From: an uncultured Oscillospiraceae bacterium
GTDB taxonomy: Bacteria > Bacillota > Clostridia > Oscillospirales > Ruminococcaceae
Direction of reading: 5' to 3'
NCBI GenBank assembly: GCA_934446455.1
Contig: CAKSEE010000056.1
Location: forward strand, 1-12,224
DNA: 12,224 nt
A program made the position numbers and the translations under genes. A model generated the notes under the pieces. It was not told the origin of the DNA. It worked only from the letters and a program-made list of their open reading frames with translations, and searched no databases. This document shows, piece after piece, positions 5,818 to 12,224 of the stretch (position 1 is its first letter; every line of letters starts with the position of its first letter).

Positions 5818-5830
5818 CAAAAAAAGTCTA
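5802..5830 (-). promoter_or_regulatory. Promoter of the HTH gene, extended -10
   Basis: On the minus strand TAGACT (5830-5825), a 17-nt spacer and TATACT (5807-5802) form a moderate promoter, strengthened by TGC directly before the -10. The start would be near 5795, leaving a leader of about 40 nt. Confidence 0.6.
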
Positions 5831-5929
5831 CCAACTTTCGATTGAACTTTGTCAACCAAACTTAACATTGGCATAACAGAGCCGTTTGTGCGTCCCACAA
5901 AACATCTATCTGATGCCGCAAAAATGCTG

Positions 5930-5972
5930 AAACCGCTCCCATGCAGAGTGCTTCTCCGCGCGGGAGCGGTTT
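5930..5972 (-). terminator. Hairpin terminator after rex
   Basis: AAACCGCTCCC (5930-5940) and GGGAGCGGTTT (5962-5972) form an 11-bp stem with a 21-nt loop beginning 1 nt after the rex stop. On the minus strand the stem ends in TTT, and a run of five Ts follows after 5 nt. It likely closes the acn-icd-rex transcript. Confidence 0.65.
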
Positions 5973-5973
5973 G

Positions 5974-6630
5974 TTACATATTATCGGCAGTCTGCACCGC
6001 AGGCTTTTTCGCCGAATACGAGAGCGTCATAAGGCTGTCTGTCAGGTGAACGTTCTCTACGACCGCTTCGGGAAAATCGAACATAATGTCATAATGAGAG
6101 AAGTTCCAGAACGCCTTTACGCCGTAGCTCATAAGCGCCGTCACCGTTTCCTTTGCGCCCGTTTTGGGAATGCACAGCACCGCAAACTGCGGCGAATGCT
6201 GCCCGCAGAACTCCTTAAGACGGCTGGTATGCATTATCGGCAGCCCCGCTATTTCAATGCCCTCCATTGAAATGCTGCTGTCAAACACGCCGATGAGCTC
6301 AAACCCGTACTTTGAGAAGTCAATATGCACCGTGATAGCGCGCCCGAGGTTCCCCGCGCCTATAAGGATCATCTTTCTCGGCTCGTCAAGACCCAGAATG
6401 TGCGCGATTTCATGGCGCAGCTCCGCCACGTTGTAGCCGTAGCCCTGCTGACCAAAGCCGCCGAAGCAGTTGAGGTCCTGCCTTATCTGCGACGCAGTGA
6501 GCCGCATTTTCTCCGAAAGCTCCCGCGAGGATATCTTTGAAATGCCCTCCTCGAGAAGCTCTCCCAGAAAACGGTAATACCTCGGTAGCCTGCGTATCAC
6601 CGAATTTGACACATTATTTTTCTGCTGCAT
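5974..6630 (-). CDS. rex: Redox-sensing transcriptional repressor Rex
   Basis: Rex binds DNA when NADH is low and leaves it when NADH rises, so that NADH-consuming pathways are switched on. The 218-residue product has both family domains: an N-terminal winged helix (about residues 10-78, with SSRELSEKMRLTASQIRQDL and the FGGFGQQGYGYNV wing) and a Rossmann NAD(H) domain starting with ILIGAGNLGRA (about 88-98). The C-terminal helix VVENVHLTDSLMTLSY, which swaps between subunits of the dimer, is intact. WNFSHYDIMF replaces the more usual WNFAP-type segment, a small deviation near the nucleotide site. It begins 32 nt after the icd stop on the same strand with a GAAAGGG ribosome site (6646-6640), so it is most likely the last gene of the acn operon. 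No clear Rex box was found at the promoters in this window. Confidence 0.95.
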   Translation of the reverse strand: MQQKNNVSNSVIRRLPRYYRFLGELLEEGISKISSRELSEKMRLTASQIRQDLNCFGGFGQQGYGYNVAELRHEIAHILGLDEPRKMILIGAGNLGRAITVHIDFSKYGFELIGVFDSSISMEGIEIAGLPIMHTSRLKEFCGQHSPQFAVLCIPKTGAKETVTALMSYGVKAFWNFSHYDIMFDFPEAVVENVHLTDSLMTLSYSAKKPAVQTADNM

Positions 6631-6662
6631 ATCACGCCGCCCTTTCTTACGGTCCCTTAAAA

Positions 6663-7877
6663 TCAGTTCATGAGCGCCGCAAGCCTGTTGTTTATCTCCT
6701 TAAGGAATGTTTCTGTATCAACAGGGCGCTTGTTCTCAAGCTTTGACATCGCCGCGAGGTTCTTGTCCATAATGCCGTCCTCCATCGTCTGAATGGAAGC
6801 CTTTTCAAGCTTGTCTGCATACTCGCACAGCGCGGGAATGCCGTCAAGCTCGCCGCGCTTTCTGAGCGCGCCGCTCCATGCGAAAATAGTCGCAATGGGG
6901 TTGGTGGAGGTCTTTTCGCCCTTGAGGTAGTTGTAGTAGTGGCGCGTTACCGTTCCGTGCGCCGCCTCGTACTCGTACACGCCGTCGGGGGATACAAGCA
7001 CGCTCGTCATAAGTCCGAGAGAGCCGAACGCCGTTGCAAGCATATCCGACATAACGTCGCCGTCGTAGTTCTTGCACGCCCATATAAAGCCGCCGTCGGA
7101 GCGCACAACGCGCGCTATAACGTCGTCTATAAGGGTGTAGAAGTATTCTATTCCCGCCGCGTCAAACTTCTCCTTGTACTCGTTTGCGAATATTTCCGCG
7201 AAAATATCCTTGAAGCGGTGGTCGTAAACCTTGGAGATAGTGTCCTTGGAAGCGAACCACAGGTCCTCCCCGGCGTCAAGCGCGTAGTTGAAGCAAGCCC
7301 TTGCAAAGGACGCTATGGAATCGTCGAGGTTATGCACACCCTGAATAATGCCGTCGCTCTTCTTGAAGTCGTGAATGAGCGCGCGGGTCTCCCTGCCGTC
7401 CTTGTCGGTAACGACAAGCTCTGCGCGGCTGCCCTTTTCAACGCGCATCTCGGTGTTCTTGTAGATGTCGCCGTAAGCGTGGCGGGCGATGGTTATGGGC
7501 TTTGTCCATGTGGGTATGTAGGGTACGATACCCTTTACAAGTATCGGCTTTCTGAATACGGTGCCGTCAAGAATGGCGCGGATAGTGCCGTTGGGGGACT
7601 TCCACATCTCCTTGAGCTTGTACTCCTCGACGCGCTGCGCGTTGGGGGTAATGGTGGCGCACTTTACCGCAACGCCGTACTTCTTGGTGGCGTTTGCGGA
7701 GTCTATTGTTACCCGGTCGTCCGTTTCATTTCTGTGGACAAGCCCTAAGTCGTAGTAATCCGTCTTAAGGTCGATATAGGGGTTGATAAGGATATCCTTT
7801 ATCATCTTCCAGATTATTCTGGTCATCTCGTCGCCGTCCATCTCAACGAGCGGTGTGGTCATCTGTATCTTAGCCAT
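6663..7877 (-). CDS. icd: NADP-dependent isocitrate dehydrogenase (homodimeric, eukaryote-like type)
   Basis: The enzyme oxidises isocitrate to 2-oxoglutarate and CO2 with reduction of NADP+, supplying carbon for glutamate and NADPH for biosynthesis. The 404-residue sequence follows the human IDH1/2 pattern closely: SPNGTIR (94-100) and R109 bind substrate, R132 in TIARHAYGD matches the well-known IDH1 arginine in number and context, and NYDGDVMSD (270-278) supplies the metal-binding aspartates. [11 protein letters not shown] (304-314) holds the Arg-His pair (R312, H313) that reads the 2'-phosphate of NADP+. The start at 7877 is chosen over an in-frame TTG at 7895: AAAGGA (7892-7887) lies 9 nt before the ATG. 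Its first 8 nt overlap the end of the upstream small gene, which suggests translational coupling. Confidence 0.96.
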   Translation of the reverse strand: MAKIQMTTPLVEMDGDEMTRIIWKMIKDILINPYIDLKTDYYDLGLVHRNETDDRVTIDSANATKKYGVAVKCATITPNAQRVEEYKLKEMWKSPNGTIRAILDGTVFRKPILVKGIVPYIPTWTKPITIARHAYGDIYKNTEMRVEKGSRAELVVTDKDGRETRALIHDFKKSDGIIQGVHNLDDSIASFARACFNYALDAGEDLWFASKDTISKVYDHRFKDIFAEIFANEYKEKFDAAGIEYFYTLIDDVIARVVRSDGGFIWACKNYDGDVMSDMLATAFGSLGLMTSVLVSPDGVYEYEAAHGTVTRHYYNYLKGEKTSTNPIATIFAWSGALRKRGELDGIPALCEYADKLEKASIQTMEDGIMDKNLAAMSKLENKRPVDTETFLKEINNRLAALMN

Positions 7878-8043
7878 TTTCGTTAGTCCTTTCAAATTTA
7901 TTGTGGGCGCTCACGCCGCGCACCTTAACGGAGCGTGCAATGATATTCCCGCAGAGAACGCCGCCGTCATTAAGCCCGCCGCCGATAATTATTCCAAGCA
8001 GAAAAGCGGACAGCGCCATAAAGAAAACCGCGCCCTTGCTCAT
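7870..8043 (-). CDS. 57-residue single-pass membrane protein between acn and icd
   Basis: I recognise no family. The frame starts at an ATG with AAAGGAG (8057-8051) 7 nt upstream, 20 nt after the acn stop, and ends inside the first codons of icd (8-nt overlap, 7870-7877). The product has one strongly hydrophobic segment at its start (about residues 4-23, ending in a GIIIGGG glycine motif), one Cys (C31, in GGVLCGN), and a basic, polar tail (R37, K40, R42, K49, R52) that should face the cytosol. It could be a small regulator or membrane tether for enzymes of the operon, or simply keep ribosomes moving between acn and icd. The good ribosome site, the tight spacing and the hydrophobic helix support real translation; the lack of a known family holds confidence down. 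Confidence 0.6.
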   Translation of the reverse strand: MSKGAVFFMALSAFLLGIIIGGGLNDGGVLCGNIIARSVKVRGVSAHNKFERTNENG

Positions 8044-8063
8044 ATTGCCGCTCCTTTCAGATA

Positions 8064-9995
8064 TCAGCCGTTTGCCTTTGTGTAGTTGAGCAGTCCGCCC
8101 GCAAGCATCATGCCCTTTGCACGCTCGGAAAGCTCGCACTTAACCTCGAACGAGAAGCCCTTTGTCTTGTCCTCAACCATTATCTTTCCGCCGTTTTCAA
8201 CGATGGAGCGGATATTCGCGATTACAAGGTCGTCGCCCTGCTCTATCCTGTCGTAGTCAGCCTCGTTTACAAACTCCAGCGGGAGAATGCCGTTGTTTAT
8301 AAGGTTCTGCCTGTGGATACGCGCGAAGCTCTTGCAGATGATTGCCTTAACGCCAAGGTAAAGCGGTGCGAGCGCAGCGTGCTCTCTGGAAGAGCCCTGC
8401 CCGTAGTTCGTGCCGCCTACGATAATGCTCGTGCCCGCCTCCTTTGCGCGCTTGGGGAACGTTTCGTCGCACACGGTGAAGCAGAACTCGCTTATCGCGG
8501 GGATATTGGAGCGCAGCGGCAGAATTTTGGCGCCTGCGGGCATTATGTGGTCGGTGGTGATGTTGTCGCCGACTTTGAGCGTAACGCCGCTCTCAATGCT
8601 CTCGGCAAGCGGCTTATTTACGGGGAACGGCTTGATATTCGGACCGCGCAGTATCTCAACGGAGGGCGCCTCTTCAACGGAAGCGGGCGGCACTACCATG
8701 TTGTCGTTGATAATGAACCGCTCAGGCATTACGTAAGCGGGCATATCGCCTGCCGTTCTCGGGTCGGTGAACACGCCTGCAAGCGCGGAAACCGCTGCGG
8801 TTTCGGGGGATACGAGGTATATCTGCGCGTCCTTTGTGCCGCTTCTGCCAAGGAAGTTGCGGTTGAACGTGCGCAGGGAGATACCCTTGCTGTTGGGGCT
8901 CTGTCCCATGCCTATGCACGGACCGCATGCGCTTTCAAGTATCCTTGCGCCAGCGGCGATAAGTATGGACAGCGTGCCGTCCTCTGCCATCTGGTTGAAC
9001 ACCTGCTTTGAGCCGGGCGCTATGGACAGGCTCACATCGGGGTGAACGGTCTTGCCCCTGAGAATATGAGCCACCTTGCGCATATCCTGCAGCGAGGAGT
9101 TGGTACATGAGCCTATGCACACCTGGTCTATCTTTATCTTGCCTATCTCCTCAACGGTCTTTACGTTGTCAGGAGAATGCGGGCAGGCTGCAAGCGGCAC
9201 GAGCGTGGACAGGTCGATATCCACTTCCTCGTCGTAAACCGCGTCGGGGTCGGCGGAAAGCTCAACGTAGTCCTCTTCCCTGCCCTGCGCCTTAAGGAAC
9301 TGAAGCGTGGTTTCATCAGAGGGGAATATCGACGTGGTAGCGCCAAGCTCCGCGCCCATGTTGGTGATAGTCGCGCGCTCGGGTACGGACAGGCTCTTTA
9401 CACCCTCGCCCGTGTATTCCATTACCTTGCCGACGCCGCCCTTTACGGAGAGCCTGCGCAGGACCTCGAGTATTACGTCCTTTGCGGAAACCCAGTCGGA
9501 CAGCTTACCCGTGAGATTAATCCTTACCACCCTGGGCATTGTGATGTAGTATGCGCCGCCGCCCATTGCAACCGCAACGTCAAGACCGCCCGCGCCCATA
9601 GCCAGCATGCCTATGCCGCCGCCCGTGGGAGTGTGGCTGTCAGAGCCGATGAGCGTCTTGCCGGGCTTGCCGAAGCGCTCCAGGTGAACCTGGTGGCAGA
9701 TACCGTTGCCGGGACGGGAGAACCAGATACCGTGCTTCTTTGCAACAGAGCCGATGAAGCGGTGGTCGTCCGCATTCTCAAAGCCGCTCTGAAGCGTGTT
9801 GTGGTCTATGTAAGCTACGGAGCGCTCCGTCTTTACGCGGTCAACGCCCATTGCCTCAAACTGGAGGTAAGCCATTGTGCCCGTAGCGTCCTGCGTCAGG
9901 GTCTGGTCTATCCTGAGGCCTATTTCGGTTCCCCTGGTCATCTCGCCGTCAACGATATGCGCCTTGATTATCTTTTCTGTTAAAGTCAGTCCCAT
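8064..9995 (-). CDS. acn: Aconitate hydratase (aconitase)
   Basis: Aconitase turns citrate into isocitrate via cis-aconitate using a [4Fe-4S] cluster with one free iron. The 643-residue product has the cluster cysteines C297 (in CIGSCTNSS), C357 and C360 (in ESACGPCIGMG), the GSDSHTPTGGG block (117-127) and, after a linker, the swivelling domain with TTDHIMPAG (480-488) and the active-site serine motif YGQGSSREHA (531-540). It is shorter than the 850-900-residue AcnA and AcnB forms and resembles the compact aconitases of anaerobic bacteria. LeuC/LeuD-type dehydratase or homoaconitase roles are less likely with icd directly downstream. The start at 9995 is chosen because AAAGGAG (10010-10004) lies 8 nt upstream; an upstream in-frame start at 10058 would fall almost on the expected transcript start. 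It heads the operon acn - small protein - icd - rex. Confidence 0.95.
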   Translation of the reverse strand: MGLTLTEKIIKAHIVDGEMTRGTEIGLRIDQTLTQDATGTMAYLQFEAMGVDRVKTERSVAYIDHNTLQSGFENADDHRFIGSVAKKHGIWFSRPGNGICHQVHLERFGKPGKTLIGSDSHTPTGGGIGMLAMGAGGLDVAVAMGGGAYYITMPRVVRINLTGKLSDWVSAKDVILEVLRRLSVKGGVGKVMEYTGEGVKSLSVPERATITNMGAELGATTSIFPSDETTLQFLKAQGREEDYVELSADPDAVYDEEVDIDLSTLVPLAACPHSPDNVKTVEEIGKIKIDQVCIGSCTNSSLQDMRKVAHILRGKTVHPDVSLSIAPGSKQVFNQMAEDGTLSILIAAGARILESACGPCIGMGQSPNSKGISLRTFNRNFLGRSGTKDAQIYLVSPETAAVSALAGVFTDPRTAGDMPAYVMPERFIINDNMVVPPASVEEAPSVEILRGPNIKPFPVNKPLAESIESGVTLKVGDNITTDHIMPAGAKILPLRSNIPAISEFCFTVCDETFPKRAKEAGTSIIVGGTNYGQGSSREHAALAPLYLGVKAIICKSFARIHRQNLINNGILPLEFVNEADYDRIEQGDDLVIANIRSIVENGGKIMVEDKTKGFSFEVKCELSERAKGMMLAGGLLNYTKANG

Positions 9996-10072
9996 GTGTT
10001 CTGCTCCTTTGTTCGATTTGTCGTTCATGCGCAGGTCGTGTCGAAAACAACACAACATACAGATACATTTTT

Positions 10073-10101
10073 ATTATATACCATAATGCCGAATCTGTCA
10101 A
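10073..10101 (-). promoter_or_regulatory. Sigma-A promoter of the acn operon
   Basis: On the minus strand TTGACA (10101-10096), a 17-nt spacer and TATAAT (10078-10073) match consensus perfectly. The start site would be near 10066, giving a leader of about 70 nt before acn. The only other clear sequence upstream is the IS3 remnant, which ends about 20 nt away. Confidence 0.88.
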
Positions 10102-10120
10102 GAAATTCACAAAAAAATTT

Positions 10121-10383
10121 TGAACCGCCCCATTTTGCACAGACGGCACCAAAGTCCCCTACGGCATGAATTAAGCGACAAACAGGCTTCCGGTAACGAG
10201 AGGAGCCGGTTTTGTTTTCAGCTGAATGCATTCATTATTGTAAAGCCAAATATAATCATCAATCAAACGCTGCACCTGCTTAAAAGTATCAATCTTCAGG
10301 CGATAGATACATCCGGTTTTCAGAATAGAGAAAAATTTTTCAGCCAAGGCGTTGTCGTATGGGTTTACGCGTCTTGACAGGAG
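10121..10383 (-). mobile_element. Remnant of an IS3-family insertion sequence
   Basis: The remnant holds the C-terminal piece of an orfB transposase and, after its stop, about 50 nt running to TGAACCGCCCC (10121-10131), which resembles the terminal inverted repeat of some IS3-family elements. The other end, orfA and most of orfB are gone. It sits about 20 nt upstream of the acn -35 box, so the original insertion was next to that promoter. The position of the outer end is inferred, since no partner repeat is left to compare. Confidence 0.6.
10171..10383 (-). pseudogene. IS3-family transposase OrfB, C-terminal fragment
   Basis: In one minus-strand frame, 70 codons ending in TAA (10173-10171) read as the tail of an IS3/IS150-group transposase. 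LSRRVNPYDNALAEKFFSIL includes the last acidic residue (Glu) of the DDE catalytic triad, and LKTGCIYR...IDDYIWLYNNECIQLKTKPAPL is the typical run to the C-terminus. The frame is closed upstream by TGA (10386-10384) and there is no start codon or ribosome site, so it cannot give active transposase. The final residues (VTGSLFVA) depart from the usual end. The rest of the gene is absent, not displaced into this window. Confidence 0.8.
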
Positions 10384-10388
10384 TCAAG
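10373..10388. repeat. Short perfect palindrome at the broken end of the IS remnant
   Basis: CTTGAC (10373-10378) and GTCAAG (10383-10388) are perfect arms around AGGA, exactly where similarity to transposase stops. It may mark the deletion junction or be chance. Confidence 0.35.
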
Positions 10389-10422
10389 AAAACAACGCTT
10401 TACAAAAATCTGCGGTAAAAGC

Positions 10423-10458
10423 AAAAAATAAATCTGCCAAAAGGTGGATTTATTTTTT
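10423..10458. terminator. Long A/T-flanked hairpin, terminator-like on both strands
   Basis: AAAAAATAAATC (10423-10434) pairs with GATTTATTTTTT (10447-10458); two G-T pairs and CC/GG extend the stem to 16 bp around an AAAA loop. It has an A-run before and a T-run after on both strands. No gene directly ends here, so it may be left from a lost gene, or insulate the helicase promoter from antisense or IS transcription. Confidence 0.5.
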
Positions 10459-10472
10459 GTGACATAAAATGG

Positions 10473-10501
10473 TTGATTTTGTCGGCGGTTTATGCTATAA
10501 T
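10473..10501 (+). promoter_or_regulatory. Promoter of the helicase gene, extended -10
   Basis: TTGATT (10473-10478), a 17-nt spacer and TATAAT (10496-10501) preceded by TGC form a good sigma-A promoter. The start would be near 10508, leaving an A/T-rich leader of about 130 nt. A second TATAAT at 10610-10615 has no matching -35 box. Confidence 0.7.
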
Positions 10502-10636
10502 GTAATAAATATGTAGCTTATCGCCCGGCAAACATGTTAAAAATCAGCAAGCCAACTGTTTGCGTTATAAATTGTGCATTATACAACCCAGTTTATCAGT
10601 TTTCTATATTATAATTTGATATAAGGAGAAAATTAT

Positions 10637-12224
10637 ATGATGCCTGAAATGATAGATAATATCAATAAAACGCTCAAAGATGATCTTTCAGCGGAAATAA
10701 AGAAAGGCAGCAAGGTGTCTGTCGCAGCGGCATGCTTTTCAATCTATGCGTTTCAGGAGTTAAAGGCAGCATTGACCGAAATTGATGAACTGCGTTTTAT
10801 TTTTACATCTCCCACATTTACTACCGAGAAAGCAAAAAAGGAAAAGCGGGAATTCTACATACCGCGCCTTGACCGTGAGCGCAGTCTTTATGGCACTGAG
10901 TTTGAAGTCAAGCTGCGCAACGAACTTACCCAGAAAGCCATAGCAAAAGAATGCGCTGACTGGATACGCCGGAAAGTGAAATTTCGCTCCAATGTGACAT
11001 CCGATCATATCCAGGGAATGATAAACGTTGACGATATCAATTACTATCCCGTTAATGGTTTTACTACTGTTGATCTTGGCTGTGAACGCGGCAATAACGC
11101 CTATGTCGGGATCATGAAGAACGGATCGCCCGTGTCTGAAATGATGCTCAGAAATTTCGACGCGCTCTGGAACGACAGCGCCAAAATGCAGGACGTTACC
11201 GACGTCGTAATTGACAACATAACTACCGCCTATAATGAAAATTCCCCGGAGTTCATTTACTTTGTTACCATATACAACATTTTCAGCGAGTATCTGCGTG
11301 TGATAAGCGAGGACGAGCTTCCAAACGAGGGAGTTGGACTCAAACAAAGCAAGATATGGTCCATGCTGTATAATTTCCAGAAGGACGCCGTACTTGCTAT
11401 AATCAGCAAGCTGGAAAAATTTAACGGCTGTATTCTTGCGGACAGCGTAGGTCTTGGTAAGACATTCACCGCCCTTGCAGTAATAAAGTACTACCAGGAG
11501 CGCAACAAGAATGTGCTGGTTCTCTGCCCGAAAAAGCTCTCCAATAACTGGAACACATATAAGGATAACTATGTCAACAATCCCATTGCTTCCGACCGTC
11601 TGAATTACGCCGTACTGTACCATACTGACCTCAACCGCACAGGTGGTTTTTCAAACGGCATGGATCTCAGCCGTGTAAACTGGAGTAATTACGACCTAAT
11701 AGTAATAGACGAGTCCCACAATTTCCGCAACGGCGGCAAGCCCTCTGACGGCGATGACGAAAAGGAAAACCGCTATCAGCGCCTGCTGAACAAAGTTATT
11801 CGCAGGGGCGTAAAGACTAAGGTGCTCATGCTGTCCGCAACGCCGGTAAACAACCGTTTCAACGACTTGAAAAACCAACTTGCGCTCGCTTACGAGGGTG
11901 ATTCCGGCCTCATAAACGATAAGCTGGATACCAGGCGAACAATTGACGAGATATTCCGTGACGCGCAGAAAGCATTCAACACCTGGAGCAAGTGGGAACC
12001 TGCCGAGCGCACTACTGACAGCCTGCTGAAAATGCTCAGCTTTGATTTCTTCGAGCTGCTGGATTCCGTGACGATAGCGCGTTCACGCAAGCATATACAG
12101 AAATATTACGATACCGGCGATATCGGTTCTTTCCCGACGCGGCTGAAGCCTATTCCGCTTGCGCCGCCGCTCACCGACCTCAAAAAATCCGTTACATACA
12201 ACGAAATTTTCAGTCAGCTATGTC
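10637..12224 (+). CDS. SNF2/DEAD-type helicase with PLD-like N-terminal region, N-terminal part
   Basis: The gene runs off the right edge; 529 codons are visible. Residues 20-160 look like a phospholipase-D-like fold (strands KVSVAAACFSIYAF and LRFIFTSPTF), but where an HxK(x4)D catalytic motif is expected only H124-I-Q and nearby Asp are seen, so this part is probably inactive as a nuclease. The ATPase follows: DSVGLGKT (269-276, motif I), VLCPKKLSNNW (295-305, motif Ia region), the DESH box (358-361, motif II) and LSATPVNNR (399-407, motif III). The second RecA lobe must lie outside. Such proteins move along DNA using ATP; from memory, similar helicases occur beside methyltransferases in restriction-like defence loci, which the window cannot show. 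AAGGAG (10623-10628) lies before tandem ATG codons at 10637 and 10640. It is AT-richer than the genes to its left. Confidence 0.85.
   Translation, partial: MMPEMIDNINKTLKDDLSAEIKKGSKVSVAAACFSIYAFQELKAALTEIDELRFIFTSPTFTTEKAKKEKREFYIPRLDRERSLYGTEFEVKLRNELTQKAIAKECADWIRRKVKFRSNVTSDHIQGMINVDDINYYPVNGFTTVDLGCERGNNAYVGIMKNGSPVSEMMLRNFDALWNDSAKMQDVTDVVIDNITTAYNENSPEFIYFVTIYNIFSEYLRVISEDELPNEGVGLKQSKIWSMLYNFQKDAVLAIISKLEKFNGCILADSVGLGKTFTALAVIKYYQERNKNVLVLCPKKLSNNWNTYKDNYVNNPIASDRLNYAVLYHTDLNRTGGFSNGMDLSRVNWSNYDLIVIDESHNFRNGGKPSDGDDEKENRYQRLLNKVIRRGVKTKVLMLSATPVNNRFNDLKNQLALAYEGDSGLINDKLDTRRTIDEIFRDAQKAFNTWSKWEPAERTTDSLLKMLSFDFFELLDSVTIARSRKHIQKYYDTGDIGSFPTRLKPIPLAPPLTDLKKSVTYNEIFSQLC

Noticed and set aside
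5754..5855. Upstream extension of the HTH protein to a start at 5855
   Set aside because: The extension would cross the predicted promoter of the gene itself and adds residues foreign to the XRE fold; the ATG at 5753 has the proper ribosome site.
6939..7748. Open frame of 269 codons on the plus strand opposite icd
   Set aside because: Antisense to all the conserved isocitrate dehydrogenase motifs, with no start signals; a shadow frame.
9177..9983. Long open frame (268 codons) on the plus strand opposite acn
   Set aside because: It lies wholly antisense to a well-conserved aconitase, has no ribosome site, and its sequence is Arg/Val/Leu-rich in the way expected of a shadow frame in GC-rich coding DNA.
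9996..10058. Upstream extension of aconitase to a start at 10058
   Set aside because: The start would lie about 8 nt after the expected transcript start and lacks a ribosome site; the ATG at 9995 has AAAGGAG at 8 nt.
10096..10124. Possible Rex binding site upstream of acn (TTGTGAA-like half-site on the minus strand)
   Set aside because: Only one half resembles the Rex consensus; the partner half does not give the TTGTGA/TCACAA palindrome, so it was not called.
10760..11623. Open frame of 287 codons on the minus strand opposite the helicase
   Set aside because: The plus-strand helicase has intact motifs throughout this stretch; the antisense frame has no ribosome site and no recognisable domain.
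1..12224. tRNA, rRNA, CRISPR or known riboswitch
   Set aside because: I looked for tRNA CCA-ends with cloverleaf, rRNA-like conserved stretches, regular repeat-spacer arrays and T-box or other common leader motifs and saw none; a covariance-model search would be needed to be sure.

Overview
The window looks like chromosomal DNA of a low-to-mid GC Gram-positive anaerobe, probably class Clostridia and perhaps the Ruminococcus-like Oscillospirales. This rests on strong AGGAGG-type ribosome binding sites, several near-consensus sigma-A promoters (TTGACA-17-TATAAT), a Rex redox repressor, a SpoIID-like protein, and the set citrate synthase + 643-residue aconitase + eukaryote-like NADP isocitrate dehydrogenase. 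The species cannot be told from the sequence alone.

Layout, left to right. (1) 1-464, minus: the start of a class I DAHP synthase (first step of aromatic amino-acid synthesis), cut by the window edge. It is divergent from (2) 705-1595, plus, an uncharacterised Ser/Asp/Glu-rich lipoprotein. Both have textbook promoters in the 240-bp gap. (3) A two-way hairpin separates the lipoprotein from mscL (1634-2131, minus), which has its own promoter just behind citrate synthase (2225-3592, minus). (4) 3593-3982 is a gene-free stretch of about 390 bp. It is filled by a run of inverted repeats bounded by near-identical 10-mers, with one candidate gltA promoter on each side of the run. (5) 3983-4885, plus: a lipoprotein with a degenerate SpoIID/LytB domain. 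It is convergent with (6) 4956-5753, minus, an XRE-type helix-turn-helix protein whose C-terminal half is about 20 Gly/Ala pentads. (7) 5974-9995, minus: an apparent operon acn - small membrane protein (57 aa) - icd - rex, with one strong promoter before acn and a hairpin after rex. (8) 10059-10636: the acn promoter, a decayed IS3-family transposase end, a long A/T-flanked hairpin and an extended -10 promoter. (9) 10637 to the right edge, plus: the first 529 residues of a SNF2/DEAD-type helicase with a PLD-like N-terminal region.

Together citrate synthase, aconitase and NADP-isocitrate dehydrogenase form the oxidative branch of an incomplete TCA cycle, turning acetyl-CoA and oxaloacetate into 2-oxoglutarate for glutamate synthesis with release of NADPH. 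Having rex in the same transcript would tie this branch to the NADH/NAD+ state. The IS remnant and the helicase at the right suggest a change from core metabolism to an accessory, possibly defence-related, region that continues beyond the window.

The observations most worth following are the 57-aa membrane protein overlapping icd, the pentad-repeat HTH protein, the SpoIID-like protein lacking its key residues, the structured element in the gltA leader, and the cut helicase. None of these alone proves a new system.
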